Origin: Conidiobolus incongruus B7586
Lineage: Eukaryota > Entomophthoromycota > Entomophthoromycetes > Entomophthorales > Conidiobolaceae
Direction: 5' to 3'
DNA length: 17,530 nucleotides
Assembly: GCA_000697335.1 (NCBI GenBank)
Contig: JNEM01011966.1
Span: 1 to 17,530 of the forward strand
Under the pieces are notes generated by a model. The model did no database searches and was not told the DNA's origin. It was given only the letters and a program-made list of their open reading frames with translations. Shown piece by piece: positions 10,414 to 17,530 of the stretch (its first letter is position 1; each line of letters starts with the position of its first letter). The position numbers and the translations under genes are program-made.

Positions 10414-10741
10414 GGTCTTCTAGAAAGTGGACTTGCAATAAAGACAACGTAGATTCGATAAAATGGGCCAAGGGCGACTAACGAGATACTTTAAAGGGTT
10501 TTATTAAAATATCAAGGTGTTGGGCTTGGGCCTGATTGAGATGATCCCTGAGCGAATAGGTGCCCAGTGACTATTTTATAGTGTGGTTAGTCCTTGCCAA
10601 TGTGTTGAAACTCCAATTACTGTTATAGTCTGGAATTTTCCATAATGCAAGGATTATCCCCTGTATTTGTGAGTGGATTACATTCGTACTCATGACGCAC
10701 GGTTAAGTTGAACGGCGTGCGGGCATCCCGAACCGCGACAA
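10414..10741. other. GC-rich island B (decayed coding relic or structured RNA)
   Basis: About 330 bases are much richer in G+C than the deep AT-rich flanks. Near the right edge, 10696-10721 forms a strong hairpin: CGCACG pairs with CGTGCG and GTT with AAC, with a six-base loop and a two-base bulge. Several frames on both strands read as protein-like stretches. The minus strand includes one containing RTPFNLTVRHEYECNPL (about 10640-10740), and the plus strand one containing VLGLGLIEMIPERIGA (about 10510-10565). No single frame is open across the island. Size, sharp edges and a right-hand CACGG...CGTG hairpin resemble island A. The family is not recognised; it could be the remains of a gene or element, or an RNA. 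Confidence 0.35.
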
Positions 10742-11647
10742 TATCTAATTATATTCATTAGTAAAATATTCAGAATTGAATTATCTATTAAATCATAGGT
10801 TTACTTCAACTAATGAATTTAAGTTGATTATTCTTCTGTACTATATAAAATTTAAACAACAGAATTAATTGGTTCAAATTATTGGTTCATTACTTGAAAT
10901 CATAACAGAAAATTTTTACATATAATCAAATATGAAATTGTATTGATTAAAAAATCATGCATAAAACATTATTAATAATTTGAATTTGTGTAAACATTTA
11001 AGTGTGGTGTATATTCATATATTTTTTGAATATATATCAAAATATACAATGACCAAAATATGAAATATAACAATACAATATATTATTCATGGTTTTATTT
11101 AATATATTATTTTAATAATTATTATTTTTATATTTTAATATATTCATTTTTATATATAATACAAATTCGGCTCATATAGTGATTAGTAATTTGCAATTTA
11201 ATTTGCAAATTGTAATTTTAAAACAATTAATCATATTACTTGTAATTATTTTTATAAATACTCACCATTAATATTAACATTCATCAATATATAGGATATA
11301 TAATAGCTCCATTATTCATTTATTTTTAAATTTGAATTAATATAAAGTGAGATATAATTTTTATTGTCAATGGAACACTAAATTTTGATACAATTGGATC
11401 AAAACTGTTTTAATATTTTGAGAAAAATATCGATTTGTATAATAAAAAATATAATTGCTGATCTTTGATAAGAAGAGAGTAACTCAAAAGGAGCGATAAA
11501 TAGAGGAGTAAAATTTTATTAATTTCAATACAATTTTATGGACAAAATATTTTTATGGTCTTCAGTAAATGTGTTTCATATATCATGCAAATTTTAATTG
11601 AATTGGTTTACATTTATAGAAATTAGGAATCAAATTGATTGTCAACT
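10742..11647. other. AT-rich spacer upstream of the flavoprotein gene
   Basis: No gene is seen here. A purine-rich block near 11472-11512 (with AGTAACTCA and AAAGGAGCG) is the only compositionally distinct part and could belong to the upstream control region of the flavoprotein gene. Confidence 0.4.
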
Positions 11648-11651
11648 ATGT

Positions 11652-11660
11652 TATAAATAT
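11652..11660 (+). promoter_or_regulatory. TATA-like motif upstream of the flavoprotein gene
   Basis: TATAAATAT lies about 180 bases above the ATG. If it is the core promoter, transcription would begin close to the GTAAGT site at 11686 and the leader would carry an intron. A second, weaker TA-rich site (TATTTATATC, 11741-11750) would give a short unspliced leader instead. Confidence 0.35.
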
Positions 11661-11681
11661 AAATTTATTCTTTGAAATACG

Positions 11682-11689
11682 TGACGTAA
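11682..11689 (+). promoter_or_regulatory. TGACGTAA bZIP-type site
   Basis: TGACGTAA sits within ACGTGACGTAAG (11679-11690), which carries two ACGT cores. Sites of this form are bound by ATF/CREB and Yap-type bZIP factors, and Yap-type regulators control oxidative-stress genes in fungi, including flavodoxin-like quinone reductases in yeast. That fits this gene. The same bases also form a splice donor, so only one reading may be right. Confidence 0.35.
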
Positions 11690-11816
11690 GTAGCTATTAC
11701 AATTTAGTTAAGAATAAAAGCTTATTCAAAATCTGATCAATATTTATATCCAACTTGGACTGTTTATTTATGATTTGTAAAATCATTCCAAAAATCAATT
11801 ACTTTAAAATTTGCAG
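11686..11816 (+). other. Possible 5' untranslated-region intron
   Basis: A perfect donor, GTAAGT, at 11686 and an acceptor, TTTGCAG, ending at 11816 bracket 131 bases, 23 bases before the ATG. No upstream in-frame coding exon is seen (the ATG at 11648 runs into a stop after two codons), so this would be a leader intron. There is no textbook branch site; ATTACTTTAA lies close to the acceptor. Confidence 0.35.
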
Positions 11817-11839
11817 AAAAGATTAAATAATTATTAACT

Positions 11840-12466
11840 ATGACTCGCACTACTAAAATCGCTGTTGTTTATTATAGTACTTACGGTCACATTGAAGCTT
11901 TAGCTCAAGCTATTCTAGAAGGTGCTAAGAAGGCAGCCAACGTCGAAGTGAACATTTACCAAATTAAAGAGACTTTGAGTGATGAAATCTTAGGAAAAAT
12001 GCACGCTCCTCCCAAGAAGGACCATCCATTCATCACTCCCGATATTTTGAAGGAGCAGGACGGTGTTCTCTGGGGTGTTCCTACTCGTTTTGGTATTATG
12101 CCAGCTCAAGTTAAGACCTTTATTGACTCCTGTGGACAACTTTGGGCAGCTGGTGCCTTGCAGCACAAATTCGCAGGTACCTTCGTATCTTCTAACACTC
12201 AGCACGGTGGTCAAGAAACTACTCATATGACTATGTTGACCACTTTTGCTCACTTTGGTATCATTTACGTTCCTTTGGGTTACACCAATCCTCATTTGAA
12301 TTTGGACGATGCCGTCCTTGGTGGTAGTCCTTGGGGTGCTTCAGTCGTCGCCGGTAGTAACGGTAGACTTCAGCCCAATGAAAAAGAATTGGATATTGCT
12401 AGAACTCAAGGCGAAAACTTTGCAAAGGTCGTTTCTCAATACATTAATGGAGCTCCTGCTTCTTAA
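11840..12466 (+). CDS. wrbA: Flavodoxin-like NAD(P)H:quinone oxidoreductase, type IV (WrbA/Pst2 family)
   Basis: This is an FMN-binding enzyme that reduces quinones by two electrons from NAD(P)H, avoiding semiquinone radicals. It is usually cytosolic or at the plasma-membrane face and multimeric. The 208 residues match the family's usual length of about 200. Visible motifs are the FMN-phosphate loop STYGH at 13-17, PTRFG at 81-85 contacting the flavin ring, SSNTQHGGQETT at 117-128 (family form STGTQxGGQETT), GGSPWGA at 161-167, and the C-terminal helix ending in GENFAKVV. The ATG follows an A-rich leader and the frame is intact and unspliced. Base composition and codon choice (GGT, GCT, ACT, TTG, AAG) differ strongly from the AT-rich surroundings, which suggests high expression. 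Relatives include yeast Pst2, Rfs1 and Ycp4 and fungal minor allergens. A stress role is inferred from the family and the upstream bZIP site. Confidence 0.96.
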   Translation: MTRTTKIAVVYYSTYGHIEALAQAILEGAKKAANVEVNIYQIKETLSDEILGKMHAPPKKDHPFITPDILKEQDGVLWGVPTRFGIMPAQVKTFIDSCGQLWAAGALQHKFAGTFVSSNTQHGGQETTHMTMLTTFAHFGIIYVPLGYTNPHLNLDDAVLGGSPWGASVVAGSNGRLQPNEKELDIARTQGENFAKVVSQYINGAPAS

Positions 12467-12474
12467 CGTATTTT

Positions 12475-12480
12475 AATAAA
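12475..12480 (+). terminator. AATAAA polyadenylation signal of the flavoprotein gene
   Basis: AATAAA begins 9 bases after the TAA stop and is followed by A-rich sequence, as expected for a compact fungal 3' end. Confidence 0.5.
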
Positions 12481-13621
12481 ACAAAATTTACGCTCATTAT
12501 AAAATTGATAGAATATTAATCAAATATATTTCCAACATTATTTATATTTTAAATTCATAACTTATGAGTTATATATAAATCATTGTTCAGATTATTTGTT
12601 TCCTCATATTTTCGTATACAGTATATTTTTAAAACAATTTTAATTTATTTAAAAAACGAATCTTTTAACAAGTATTTCAATTAATATTACAATAATTTTA
12701 TTATAGTATTGAGTTGATATTTTGCTTTAATAATATTAAATATTATAACCTATAATTAAAAATATAGTTTATTTAAGCATTTAAATTTATAATATCAAAT
12801 CTTTCATCTTGAAAATGACTTGAATATAACTTTAATTTTCAAAATGAACATAATGAAATTGAAAAAAATTAAGTGTTTGTGATACTATAATTTATATTTT
12901 ATAGATAGCTATAAACATTAACAAAATGTTGATTATAATAAATATTGTTATTATTCAGATCAAGAAGTTAATTAAATCAAATATTTGCTGGATTTGAAAA
13001 TATGAACTGTTTTTTTAGCTTGGAATGGCATTTTTACATTCAATATTCATTGTAATTAATCATTATATGGTAAATTCTTCTGAACTGATGTGATATTGTT
13101 TATAGTGTTGGTTGATTAATATTGTAAATATTTCTCATTAATAAACATTGTTCAATTCTAATAACTGAGTATCAATTAAATACCACTATTTCCACAGTGA
13201 TTGTTATATTATTCAATTTTGTAATCATTATATAGATATATTGTTTGAATCAATCAATACATTAAATGTAGTGTTATCTTATTGATTCAATCAGTTAGAG
13301 TAAAAAGAATCTTATTTGAAATATTTTCACCATTCTATATTAATTTTACAATTTATCGGTTATATAATATACGAAATATTTAGTTTGAATAATTCTTTAT
13401 CAACCAATACCTCCATTTAATGTACTAATGGAAAGTGATTTTATGTATCATTGAAATTATATAATATTCTGATATTTTATTCATAATAGAAAATAACTAT
13501 ACTATCATAAAATATTGTCCAGTTTGATAGAGGATATAATAATATTATTTGAATTTAAATAGTAAAATTAGTTTGATTAATGCACCTAAACATAATAGGT
13601 AGTGAATTGATTAAAGTTATA
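12481..13621. other. AT-rich spacer with possible worn repeats
   Basis: No gene is seen. Short related strings recur between about 13175 and 13450 (for example GTTTGAAT followed by CAATAC and an AATGTA core near 13240 and 13382), hinting at very worn repeats, but I cannot define a unit. Confidence 0.35.
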
Positions 13622-15490
13622 TTAATCATATTCAATATAGGGGCTATCATTATAATCGATATATTCTATATCATATTTATCATGACCATAATTACTGTGA
13701 TTTCCATTGTGATCATTATTGTTACTGTCATCGTTTCCTCTATCGATTGAATTATCACCCATATCAGTTTCATCCTAACAGATATCACAGTTATGATCAC
13801 CTTCATTTTGATTATAATTGGATGAGTCATCACCGTATAATAAATCCAAAACAATATCAACTAAATTATTACCACGATAGTAACAACTATCACCAGCTTG
13901 AGTCTCTTCAGTTTGATCTAAATTGTTGGATTGATTATCATTGTTGTCATTATTAGTAATCAAGTCAATTGCAATATCGGCCAAATTTAATATAACTATT
14001 CTGTTACCGTTATTAAGAATATACAATATAAGATTGATTATATCACCACAATTGTAAGAAACCCAATCGACTCCTGCACCTTCGGATTCCTTTCCACTGT
14101 TTTCTAAATCATAACTAGTTGGATCGTTTAAAAGATCAACTACAACATCTACAACTAAATTGGTGTGATCGTTACCAGCATTTTTGTCAATAATATTTAA
14201 GACTAAATCTACTAGACTGTTACCAAGGTCGTAAGTATTATCACCAACTTGAGTATCCTCTGATTGTTCATCAGTATTACCTTTTGGATTGTAGCTATCA
14301 CTGTTAATAAGATCGATAACAGTATTAACTGCGATATTAATGTGGTTATTCCCTTCGTCCTTATCACTATGATTTAAAAGATCCAAGCTTAGTTTGATTA
14401 AAGGGTTGGCACCAATATATGTTCCATCCCCTACTTGAGTATCATCTAGTTGATTATCATTAAGTAGGTCAACAATTGCATCAACTGATATATTTGTAGG
14501 GCTATTTCCACCCTTAGTGTCAATAAGATTCAAAATTGAAGCAATAAGACTGTTACTATGGTCTTTGGAGTCACTACCAGCTTGAGTGTCTTCATATCCA
14601 GTATCGCCTTGACATCAGGATTGTAATTATCTATGTCAAGAAGATCAACAATAGAATCTACTGTGATATCAATTGGACTATCATCATTGCTATCACCAAC
14701 TTCAAGCAAATCCAAGACCAAGTCGACCAAAGTATTCCCGCGAACTAACGATTCATCGCCACTTAGATCACCTTGAGAACCTACTTCTCCAATTGGGGTA
14801 TCGTGATGATCTTGGTCAAGAAGATTGACAACAGCATCTACAGCGATATCAGCAAGATTCATGTTTGGAATGGAATGATCCAAAAATGTTGGGTTGTTAG
14901 GACTTTGATTATGACATTATCTTCACCATCAGAATAATCGTTAACTTATAGAAGATCTACAATTATATTGATCTCAACTGAGTAATTACCATGACTATAC
15001 GAATCATCGTTAACTTCAAAGTCATCAGTCGCATCTTCAAAGTATAGTGTATCAAGTAAGCCCAAAGCAACGTCACCAATACTTCCATCCAACAGAGTGT
15101 GCCCATCTTCACTTTTATCCTCACTCCCATCATTATCGTTCATAGAAGGTCTTTTACCTTTTCTGCTTGCAATTTCCCACACATTTTCCCCCAAATCTAC
15201 AGCCGCATTAATATTGCTACCAGGACGATTTTGACATTTCCTCGACTTAATATCATTACCAATAGGCCCGAAATACATTTTACCTTCAATATTGTTCGTA
15301 GTCCTCCTCTTACTCTTGTCCAAAAGACCAACTGCGTAACATTGGGTTTAATGGGATTGGAATCGTCTCCGTAATTCCCATGGCCGGCAGCAATAGCATT
15401 TAAATCTACCATGAGTCCAACATCTTTCTTGGTGGGATTTGATCGAATTGTCCCAATTGCAATCCAAATCACTAGCTTAAAACAAATCAT
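13622..15490 (-). pseudogene. Secreted acidic repeat protein gene, damaged
   Basis: This is a host gene of about 620 codons read right to left. The ATG at 15490 starts a short hydrophobic signal peptide (MICFKLVIWIAIGTIRSNP), then VDLNAIAAGHGNYGDD. Next comes a Lys/Arg-rich part with dibasic sites (DKSKRR, SRKGKRPS), then about six tandem units of 51-61 residues, then an Asp/Asn/Tyr tail ending EYD at 13625. The frame is broken by about three single-base slips (near 15322-15325, 14905-14915 and 14603-14612) and two in-frame stops (TAA at 14946-14948, TAG at 13775-13777). Coding character continues cleanly past each one, including 50 acidic codons after the TAG. This fits a recent pseudogene; base-calling errors in short homopolymers could explain some slips but not the stops. 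The family is unknown; the product would probably be an exported, possibly cation-binding or surface protein. Confidence 0.65.
13820..14859 (-). repeat. Six tandem acidic-amphipathic protein repeats
   Basis: The approximate unit boundaries are 14677-14859, 14501-14676, 14348-14500, 14171-14347, 13991-14170 and 13820-13990. Each unit has a first hydrophobic segment (consensus like NLADIAVDAVVDLL), a hydrophilic linker of Asp, Asn, Ser and Gly often holding EDTQVGD, a second segment (GNSLVDLVLDLL), and a short Gly/Asn/Asp link. Acidic residues fall every three to four positions inside the hydrophobic segments, as in amphipathic helices. Unit 5 is the most worn: EDTQVGD is replaced and the second segment reads DIINLILYIL. 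The units differ a good deal, so the array is not a recent expansion. Confidence 0.75.
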
Positions 15491-16442
15491 AAGATTTAGC
15501 AAAATATATGTTGACTGTATAAAGTAAAGACAATCAGGTTGACATAGATAAATAAAAATGATTTAAAATCAAAGAATTGTGATTCATTACCACCTTGAAG
15601 TAAACCATGTTATTTTAATATTAGAGTTACTTATTTTCTTTATCTTTTTTTTGAATATAATATAAGAGATCTAAAAATCACTTAGTCCCAATTATTAATT
15701 TGATATAATGAATTAATTTTAGTCTTCTCTCCCAGATCTATCACCAAGAATTACTTGAAATAATGGGTATATTTTTTCAAACTGGTAAATATTTAATTCG
15801 GTTAGTGGTTGATTTTAATTGTTGGTTTCTTACATATATTAATCGGATGTTGTAAGATTTAATTAATATAAGGATTAAGGGTATTTTGTATGTTTTCAGT
15901 CAATAGAAATTTATAATTTGGTCAAATTAGGCTTGGTTGGTTTAATTTTAGTTAGTGCGGTTTAATTAAATATTTTAAATAAAAAATTTTGCCAAAAATA
16001 CTAAATTGTGCTAAAGAGTTCGTAATGAAATTTGTCATTAATATAATATTCAATTATATTAGCATTGGCTTTGTATAAAAATATTATAATTTACAATTAT
16101 ATTCAATTTCCCTTCACTATATTAATATCAATTATGATAAATTTAAAACTCAATATTCATAACAATCAAATTATAAATTTACAAGTTACCAAATCAATGA
16201 AAAGATAATATATCAACAATGCAAAACAGTATATTACTTGAGAGAACAATTGATAATTGAAATTTCTATTTTCAATCGAACACGAAACTAATTGATATGG
16301 CTGTATATAATTATACTTTCTGAAGAATAGATAAATTTAATATATTTAGAATTTAAAATAACACGGCAATTTGTATTGTAATATTTATTGATGTATAGGA
16401 GAATACCAGTAATATATCTATTATTTAATTATTTCTAACTTT

Positions 16443-16564
16443 TATACCAAATTTTTAAAAAAAAATGATAAAATATATAATAATTACGGTATTTCGTAAA
16501 ATTAATATCACTTTATTTTTATTCAAAAAAAATACAAACTAACAAATTTCAAAAATTTGGTATA
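16443..16564. repeat. 14-base inverted repeat
   Basis: TATACCAAATTTTT at 16443-16456 is the exact reverse complement of AAAAATTTGGTATA at 16551-16564, with 94 bases between. The right arm lies inside the 23-base dispersed repeat (16547-16569), so this string is present three times in the window. Confidence 0.4.
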
Positions 16565-16569
16565 TTTAT
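16547..16569. repeat. 23-base dispersed repeat, copy 2
   Basis: This is identical to 9948-9970. It lies about 220 bases downstream of the stop of the right-edge acidic-protein gene. Confidence 0.4.
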
Positions 16570-16730
16570 TAATATATTAAAATTTTTCAACTTGAAAATT
16601 ATTAAGAATTTTAACAGATATTTCCAAGAATATATCCATATATTATTTTAAGGATATAATACAAATTTATTATTGTTATTTAACCTATTTGTAATATATA
16701 GTTCATATATTAATAAATATAAAAATTCAT

Positions 16731-16746
16731 GAATAAATATTTATTC
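16731..16746. terminator. Palindromic AATAAA/TTTATT, likely 3' end of the right-edge gene
   Basis: GAATAAATATTTATTC is a perfect 16-base palindrome, giving AATAAA on both strands. On the minus strand the signal falls about 46 bases after the stop of the acidic-protein gene, a normal place for polyadenylation. Confidence 0.35.
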
Positions 16747-16790
16747 AGTATAATTATTATTAAATAATTGACTATAAATCTAGGTATATT

Positions 16791-17530
16791 TTAGTAATCA
16801 TAGGATCTGTGACGATCCTCACCATATCCCTTTTCATCACGGTAGCGACCGTTGTAGTCATTGTCGCGGTCATATCCCTTACGACCGTGATAACTGTCGT
16901 CATAGCTCTTGTTACTGTAGTAATAATCGTTACTCCTGCGATCGTAATCACGATCATAGTCTCTTTGGCGACTGTACTCGTAGAATCTTCTATTGTAACC
17001 GATATCATAAGATCTGTAGCGATTGTAGTCATCGTAGTCGCGTCTATGATCGCGATCGTATCCTTTATGATGGTCGTAGTCGTCATATCTACGAGGGCGA
17101 TAGTAATCATAACTATTGTATCCATGGTTATAATCATCACTATATCCACCATAGTTATAGTCACCACGTCCATTATCGTGTACATCATCATGTACATCAC
17201 CATCATCACCACGATCATGATTATAATCACTAACTCCAGTACCTTCGTCACTATCATCATCATCGCCATCACCATCATCATCATTACCTCCATCGTCATG
17301 TCCGTCATGACCATAGTGATCTTCATCTCCCAAGCTTATATCGACATCAGCAACATTGCCGTTGTCATAGTCTTCAGGATGATCATCATAGCCATCGTGA
17401 CCAGTCAAATCAATTATAGCCTTACCTCTACCATTACCCAAGGTGTAATCTTCTCCAATGAGAGCCTTGACGAAAATTTCATCCAAGTCAATTTCTCCAG
17501 GATGTCTACCCAAAGTGCTATAGACATCGA
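16791..17530 (-). CDS. Acidic Asp/Gly/His- and Tyr/Arg-rich protein, 5' part outside window
   Basis: The frame is open from the right edge (17530) to TAA at 16791-16793; its true start lies beyond the window, and a TTG at 17513 is only a codon inside it. The visible N-terminal part has hydrophobic-acidic segments (EIDLDEIFVKALIGEDY; LGNGRGKAIIDLTG) resembling the units of the neighbour at 13820-14859. Then comes a strongly acidic Asp/Gly/His tract (about 17200-17420), then about 120 residues of Tyr, Asp and Arg in patterns such as YDRDYDRR, ending SYDY. The tail should be disordered and both charged and aromatic, a type that can condense or stick to surfaces or polymers. The other frame over the same bases (Met/Thr/Ile-rich) is a shadow. 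Same strand and similar segments suggest one family with the damaged neighbour. The function is unknown. Confidence 0.75.
   Translation of the reverse strand, partial: DVYSTLGRHPGEIDLDEIFVKALIGEDYTLGNGRGKAIIDLTGHDGYDDHPEDYDNGNVADVDISLGDEDHYGHDGHDDGGNDDDGDGDDDDSDEGTGVSDYNHDRGDDGDVHDDVHDNGRGDYNYGGYSDDYNHGYNSYDYYRPRRYDDYDHHKGYDRDHRRDYDDYNRYRSYDIGYNRRFYEYSRQRDYDRDYDRRSNDYYYSNKSYDDSYHGRKGYDRDNDYNGRYRDEKGYGEDRHRSYDY

Larger units (their letters stand above)
15491..16730. other. AT-rich spacer between the two acidic-protein genes
   Basis: This holds the presumed promoter of the gene at 13622-15490 (no strong TATA on the minus strand; a CTTTATA lies near 15518-15524). A small C-rich patch sits near 15724-15745 and a T/G-rich patch near 15925-15965. 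No gene is seen. An inverted pair, 16443-16456 and 16551-16564, is entered separately. Confidence 0.45.

Noticed and set aside
11990-12295. 101-residue minus-strand frame inside the flavoprotein gene
   Set aside because: It is antisense to a strongly supported, codon-biased coding sequence and shows no motif of its own.
13666-13860. 64-residue Met/Ile-rich minus-strand frame
   Set aside because: It is a frame shadow over the acidic tail of the damaged repeat gene; the tail itself reads in another frame to the stop at 13622-13624.
13820-14859. Dockerin or EF-hand calcium loops in the acidic repeats
   Set aside because: One linker (DSNDDSPIDITVD) comes close, but the last ligand is shifted by one place and the other units do not keep the loop pattern.
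15099-15374. Plus-strand frame opposite the N-terminal part of the repeat gene
   Set aside because: It is antisense to a region with a signal peptide and continuing acidic coding character on the minus strand.
16772-17326. 184-residue Met/Thr/Ile/Val-rich frame on the minus strand
   Set aside because: It is a frame shadow of the acidic-protein gene: codons for Asp, Tyr and His shifted by one base give Met, Ile, Thr and Val.
1-17530. tRNA or 5S rRNA genes, CRISPR arrays
   Set aside because: I looked for box A/B-like strings, 5S-like cores and spaced direct repeats and found none convincing. The two GC-rich islands do not match 5S, U1 or U6 as I know them.

Overview
The window looks like a piece of a very AT-rich eukaryotic nuclear genome, most likely an early-diverging fungus of the Conidiobolus (Entomophthorales) type. 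The reasons are: compact single-exon genes in long AT-rich spacers; TATA boxes shortly upstream of start codons; an AATAAA signal just after a stop; a fungal-style type IV (WrbA/Pst2) flavodoxin-like quinone reductase; and two family-A-like seven-helix receptors. From memory, such receptors are greatly expanded in Conidiobolus and rare in higher fungi. The organism is an inference and was not checked against a database.

Layout. Positions 1-3895 hold no convincing intact gene. They contain a small GC-richer pocket (about 635-762), a TATA-like site at 1064-1072 followed by a short open stretch, and a striking GC-rich island (2741-3072). Two tandem paralogous receptor genes follow on the minus strand (3896-4813 and 7146-8066). 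They are about two-thirds identical and share promoter blocks: the same 9-base TATA motif and an identical 13-base block, at nearly the same distances from the aligned start codons. A long AT-rich desert is then broken by a second GC-rich island (about 10414-10741).

At 11840-12466 on the plus strand lies a well-preserved, codon-biased flavodoxin-like NAD(P)H:quinone oxidoreductase. A TGACGTAA bZIP-type site that doubles as a perfect GTAAGT splice donor lies upstream, and an AATAAA signal lies just after the stop. On the minus strand at 13622-15490 is a damaged gene for a secreted, aspartate/asparagine-rich protein. It has about six tandem units of 51-61 residues, each with two hydrophobic-acidic segments of the VDAVVNLLD / LVDLVLDLL type. 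At the right edge (16791 to beyond 17530, minus) is a 5'-truncated gene for an acidic protein with a long Asp/Gly/His tract and then a Tyr/Arg/Asp tail. Its visible N-terminal part resembles the repeat units of its neighbour, so the two look like members of one family.

No operon-like logic links these genes. The themes are receptor duplication, a stress-type flavoprotein, and a small locus of fast-changing, low-complexity, probably exported acidic proteins. The best candidates for something undescribed are the acidic-repeat family and the two GC-rich islands. No tRNA, rRNA, CRISPR array or intact mobile element was recognised.
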